From assembly GCA_017559385.1 (NCBI GenBank), contig JAFYSK010000068.1, positions 1 through 64,000 of the forward strand: DNA of 64,000 bases. The letters are read 5' to 3'. The position numbers and the translations under genes were made by a program. Shown here piece by piece: positions 62,760-64,000 of this stretch (positions are counted from its first letter, which is position 1; the number at the start of each line of letters is the position of its first letter). Under the pieces are notes generated by a model that made no database searches, had not been told where the DNA came from, and saw only the letters and a list, made by a program, of their open reading frames with translations. The stretch comes from Paludibacteraceae bacterium (GTDB lineage: Bacteria > Bacteroidota > Bacteroidia > Bacteroidales > Paludibacteraceae).

Positions 62760-63023
62760 ATGAATAAAGCAGATCTCGTAGCTGCTATTGCAGCTGAAGC
62801 TGGCTTGACCAAAGCTCAAGCACAAGGTGCTCTTGAAGCAACTGTAAACGCAATCGCTGGCGCACTCCAAAAAGGTGAGAGCGTACAATTGGTAGGTTTC
62901 GGTACTTTCTCTGTAGCAGAGAAAGCAGCTCGCCAAGGCGTTAACCCAAAAACTGGCGCTAAAATTGAAATCGCTGCTAAGAAAGTAGCTAAGTTCAAAG
63001 CTGGTAAAGGTTTGGCTCTCTAA
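62760..63023 (+). CDS. hup: HU-family nucleoid DNA-binding protein
   Basis: 87 residues, close to the usual 90: MNKADLVAAIAAEAGLTKAQA at the N-terminus, VQLVGFGTFSVAEKAARQGVNP with the GFGTF turn and the DNA-contacting arm, and NPKTGAKIEIAAKKVAKFKAGK. It bends and compacts DNA as a dimer. Codon choice is more uniform than in its neighbours (GCT, AAA, GGT), as expected for a highly expressed gene. It has its own promoter and terminator. Confidence 0.95.
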   Translation: MNKADLVAAIAAEAGLTKAQAQGALEATVNAIAGALQKGESVQLVGFGTFSVAEKAARQGVNPKTGAKIEIAAKKVAKFKAGKGLAL

Positions 63024-63041
63024 TTCGTACATGACGAATAT

Positions 63042-63072
63042 AACGAGTTGCTCCTAGGGGCAACTCGTTTTG
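63042..63072 (+). terminator. Terminator after the HU gene
   Basis: Ten-bp stem AACGAGTTGC / GCAACTCGTT around TCCTAGGG, ending in TTTTG. Confidence 0.85.
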
Positions 63073-63119
63073 TGTCAAAACCTTTAAAACTCTTACAACT
63101 ATTAAAACTTTTTGAAACT

Positions 63120-63695
63120 ATGTTAAATATTATACTCTGTGGTGCTCCTGGTAGCGGTAAAGGCACACAATCTGATCTTATCGTTGAGAAATACGGCTTG
63201 CAACACCTGTCAACAGGCGATGCACTTCGAGCTGAAATCAAATCAGGTAGCGAACTAGGCAAAGAGATTGGCGAACTGATTGCAGGCGGTAACCTAGTAC
63301 CAGACCACAAGATGATTCACCTTATCGAGCGTTATTTGGACAACCTGCCAGCGGATTGCAAGGGCGTGATCTTCGATGGTTTTCCTCGTACCGTAGCCCA
63401 AGCTGAGGCATTGGAGCTGCTGCTAGAGCGTCGTCATATGAAGGCCGTGCTACTGGATATGTTCGTAGAGGAAGATGAGGTGATCAAACGCCTACTCAAC
63501 CGCGGTAAAACCAGCGGCCGTGCAGATGACAACTACGAGACCATCAAAAAGCGTCTACAAGTATATCAAGCTGAGACTAAACCAGTTTGCACCTACTATC
63601 TCCATCGTCACAACTATTTTGCTATCAATGGCAATAACTCGATGGAAGATACCTTCAGTCAAATCGATAACATCTTGCGTTTGATTCAAAAATAA
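63120..63695 (+). CDS. adk: Adenylate kinase
   Basis: 191 residues. The P-loop is ILCGAPGSGKGTQ, with LSTGDALRAEIKSGSELG, GVIFDGFPRTVAQAEAL and GKTSGRADDNYETIKKRLQVY. It interconverts AMP, ADP and ATP. The LID is the short form without zinc cysteines, so the protein is shorter than the E. coli enzyme (214). ATG 63120 starts the conserved N-terminus; an upstream frame from 63048 covers the HU terminator and a spacer of tttaaaact-type repeats. No clear TAnnTTTG is visible, so read-through from the HU promoter is possible. Confidence 0.94.
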   Translation: MLNIILCGAPGSGKGTQSDLIVEKYGLQHLSTGDALRAEIKSGSELGKEIGELIAGGNLVPDHKMIHLIERYLDNLPADCKGVIFDGFPRTVAQAEALELLLERRHMKAVLLDMFVEEDEVIKRLLNRGKTSGRADDNYETIKKRLQVYQAETKPVCTYYLHRHNYFAINGNNSMEDTFSQIDNILRLIQK

Positions 63696-63707
63696 CGGAT
63701 TACGAAC

Positions 63708-63765
63708 GCCACGGAGTGGCTATGGGACGGCGCAGAGCGCCTATGGGACGCGGCAAAGCCGCTAT
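63708..63765. repeat. Tandem 21-nt repeat carrying three different mini-hairpins
   Basis: Units start at 63708, 63729 and 63750: GCCAC-gga-GTGGC, GGCGC-aga-GCGCC and GCGGC-aaa-GCCGC, each followed by tatgg(gac). The 8-nt linker is conserved while both arms of the hairpin change together. Confidence 0.88.
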
Positions 63766-63775
63766 GGAGTATCAT

Positions 63776-63870
63776 AGAAAGGCGATGAGGCGATAGGCGA
63801 TAGACGATAGCCAATACCCGATAGCCCATACCCAATATCCGATAACCCATACCCAATAACCAACAACCAA
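63776..63870 (+). repeat. Degenerate 7-8-bp repeats before obg
   Basis: Runs of ggcgatag, then caatacccgatagccc-type units of 7-8 bp fill the spacer up to the obg start. No gene is seen. Confidence 0.75.
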
Positions 63871-63878
63871 CATAAAAT

Positions 63879-64000
63879 ATGGCTTCATCCTCGTTTATTG
63901 ATTATGTAAAGATCTACTGCCGCTCGGGTAAGGGTGGCCCTGGTAGTATGCACTTTCATCGTGCGAAATATGTTCCTAAGGGAGGTCCGGATGGCGGAGA
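63879..64000 (+). CDS. obg: GTPase Obg, N-terminal part (runs off the window)
   Basis: The first 40 codons are present. The translation has [20 protein letters not shown] and [10 protein letters not shown], the glycine-rich Obg fold that opens the ribosome-associated GTPase ObgE/CgtA. ATG 63879 is the only suitable start. It follows adk, an order common in Bacteroidota. The G domain lies outside the window. Confidence 0.92.
   Translation, partial: MASSSFIDYVKIYCRSGKGGPGSMHFHRAKYVPKGGPDGG

Noticed and set aside
63708..63870. Could the repeats before obg be a CRISPR array?
   Set aside because: Units are 21 nt or less, with no unique spacers of about 30 nt and no cas genes; the varying part is the palindrome itself.

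Overview
The window is a chromosomal segment of a Bacteroidota bacterium, most likely order Bacteroidales; I cannot fix the family. Three things support this. Nearly every gene start is preceded by the Bacteroidota-type promoter (TTG, about 20 nt, then TAnnTTTG). Type IX secretion (T9SS) genes are present (sprA, a porZ-like gene, porX). There is also a SusC/SusD pair, and Shine-Dalgarno sequences are weak throughout. All the large genes look intact, and I see no insertion sequence, prophage or CRISPR array.

Layout. 1-6030: start of gap (minus), then metY-metX-thrA (homoserine, methionine and threonine synthesis), then tRNA-Arg(CCT) abutting an RNase H gene. 6105-14840: ruvA, the giant T9SS translocon gene sprA, and a NadR-like kinase. 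14885-29850: tRNA-Arg(ACG), an M6 metalloprotease, htpG, a SusC/SusD/Ig-like lipoprotein operon, a second M6 protease and an M16 peptidase. 29874-32625: tRNA-Leu(TAG), an unknown lipoprotein, and a minus-strand operon of a DUF59 Fe-S factor, lpxH-like hydrolase and mazG. 32941-43421: division/cell-wall cluster mraZ-rsmH-ftsL-ftsI-murE-mraY-murD-ftsW-murG, which stops before murC/ftsQAZ. 43436-49919: DUF2147 protein, rdgB, a double-length PorZ-like protein and a polytopic membrane protein. 49980-55829: folE, SPOR protein and uridine-kinase-like gene (minus), diverging from tsaD, an exosortase-family gene and tnaA. 55830-57098: a decayed gene fragment, a DUF454 protein and a tiny Cys-rich lipoprotein. 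57287-64000: PASTA protein, RluD-family synthase, porX and an EEP-family protein; then rhomboid (minus), HU, adk and the start of obg.

How it fits together. The cell appears to export proteins through T9SS (SprA translocon, PorZ-like surface protein, PorX regulator). Likely cargo encoded here includes the two M6 proteases, and the SusC/SusD pair could import products of surface digestion. The rest is core biosynthesis, wall synthesis and housekeeping.

The least explained content lies between and inside genes. There is a family of 13-nt mini-hairpins (5-bp arms, 3-nt loop) whose arms change but stay complementary while the flanks are conserved. Tandem 7-, 8- and 11-bp repeats occur in spacers and also in frame inside rsmH, murG and the nadR-like gene. 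Two unrelated divergent gene pairs share the same interleaved promoter geometry. A 23-bp perfect inverted copy of a gene's own 3' end and a 20-bp palindrome at a predicted transcription start also stand out.
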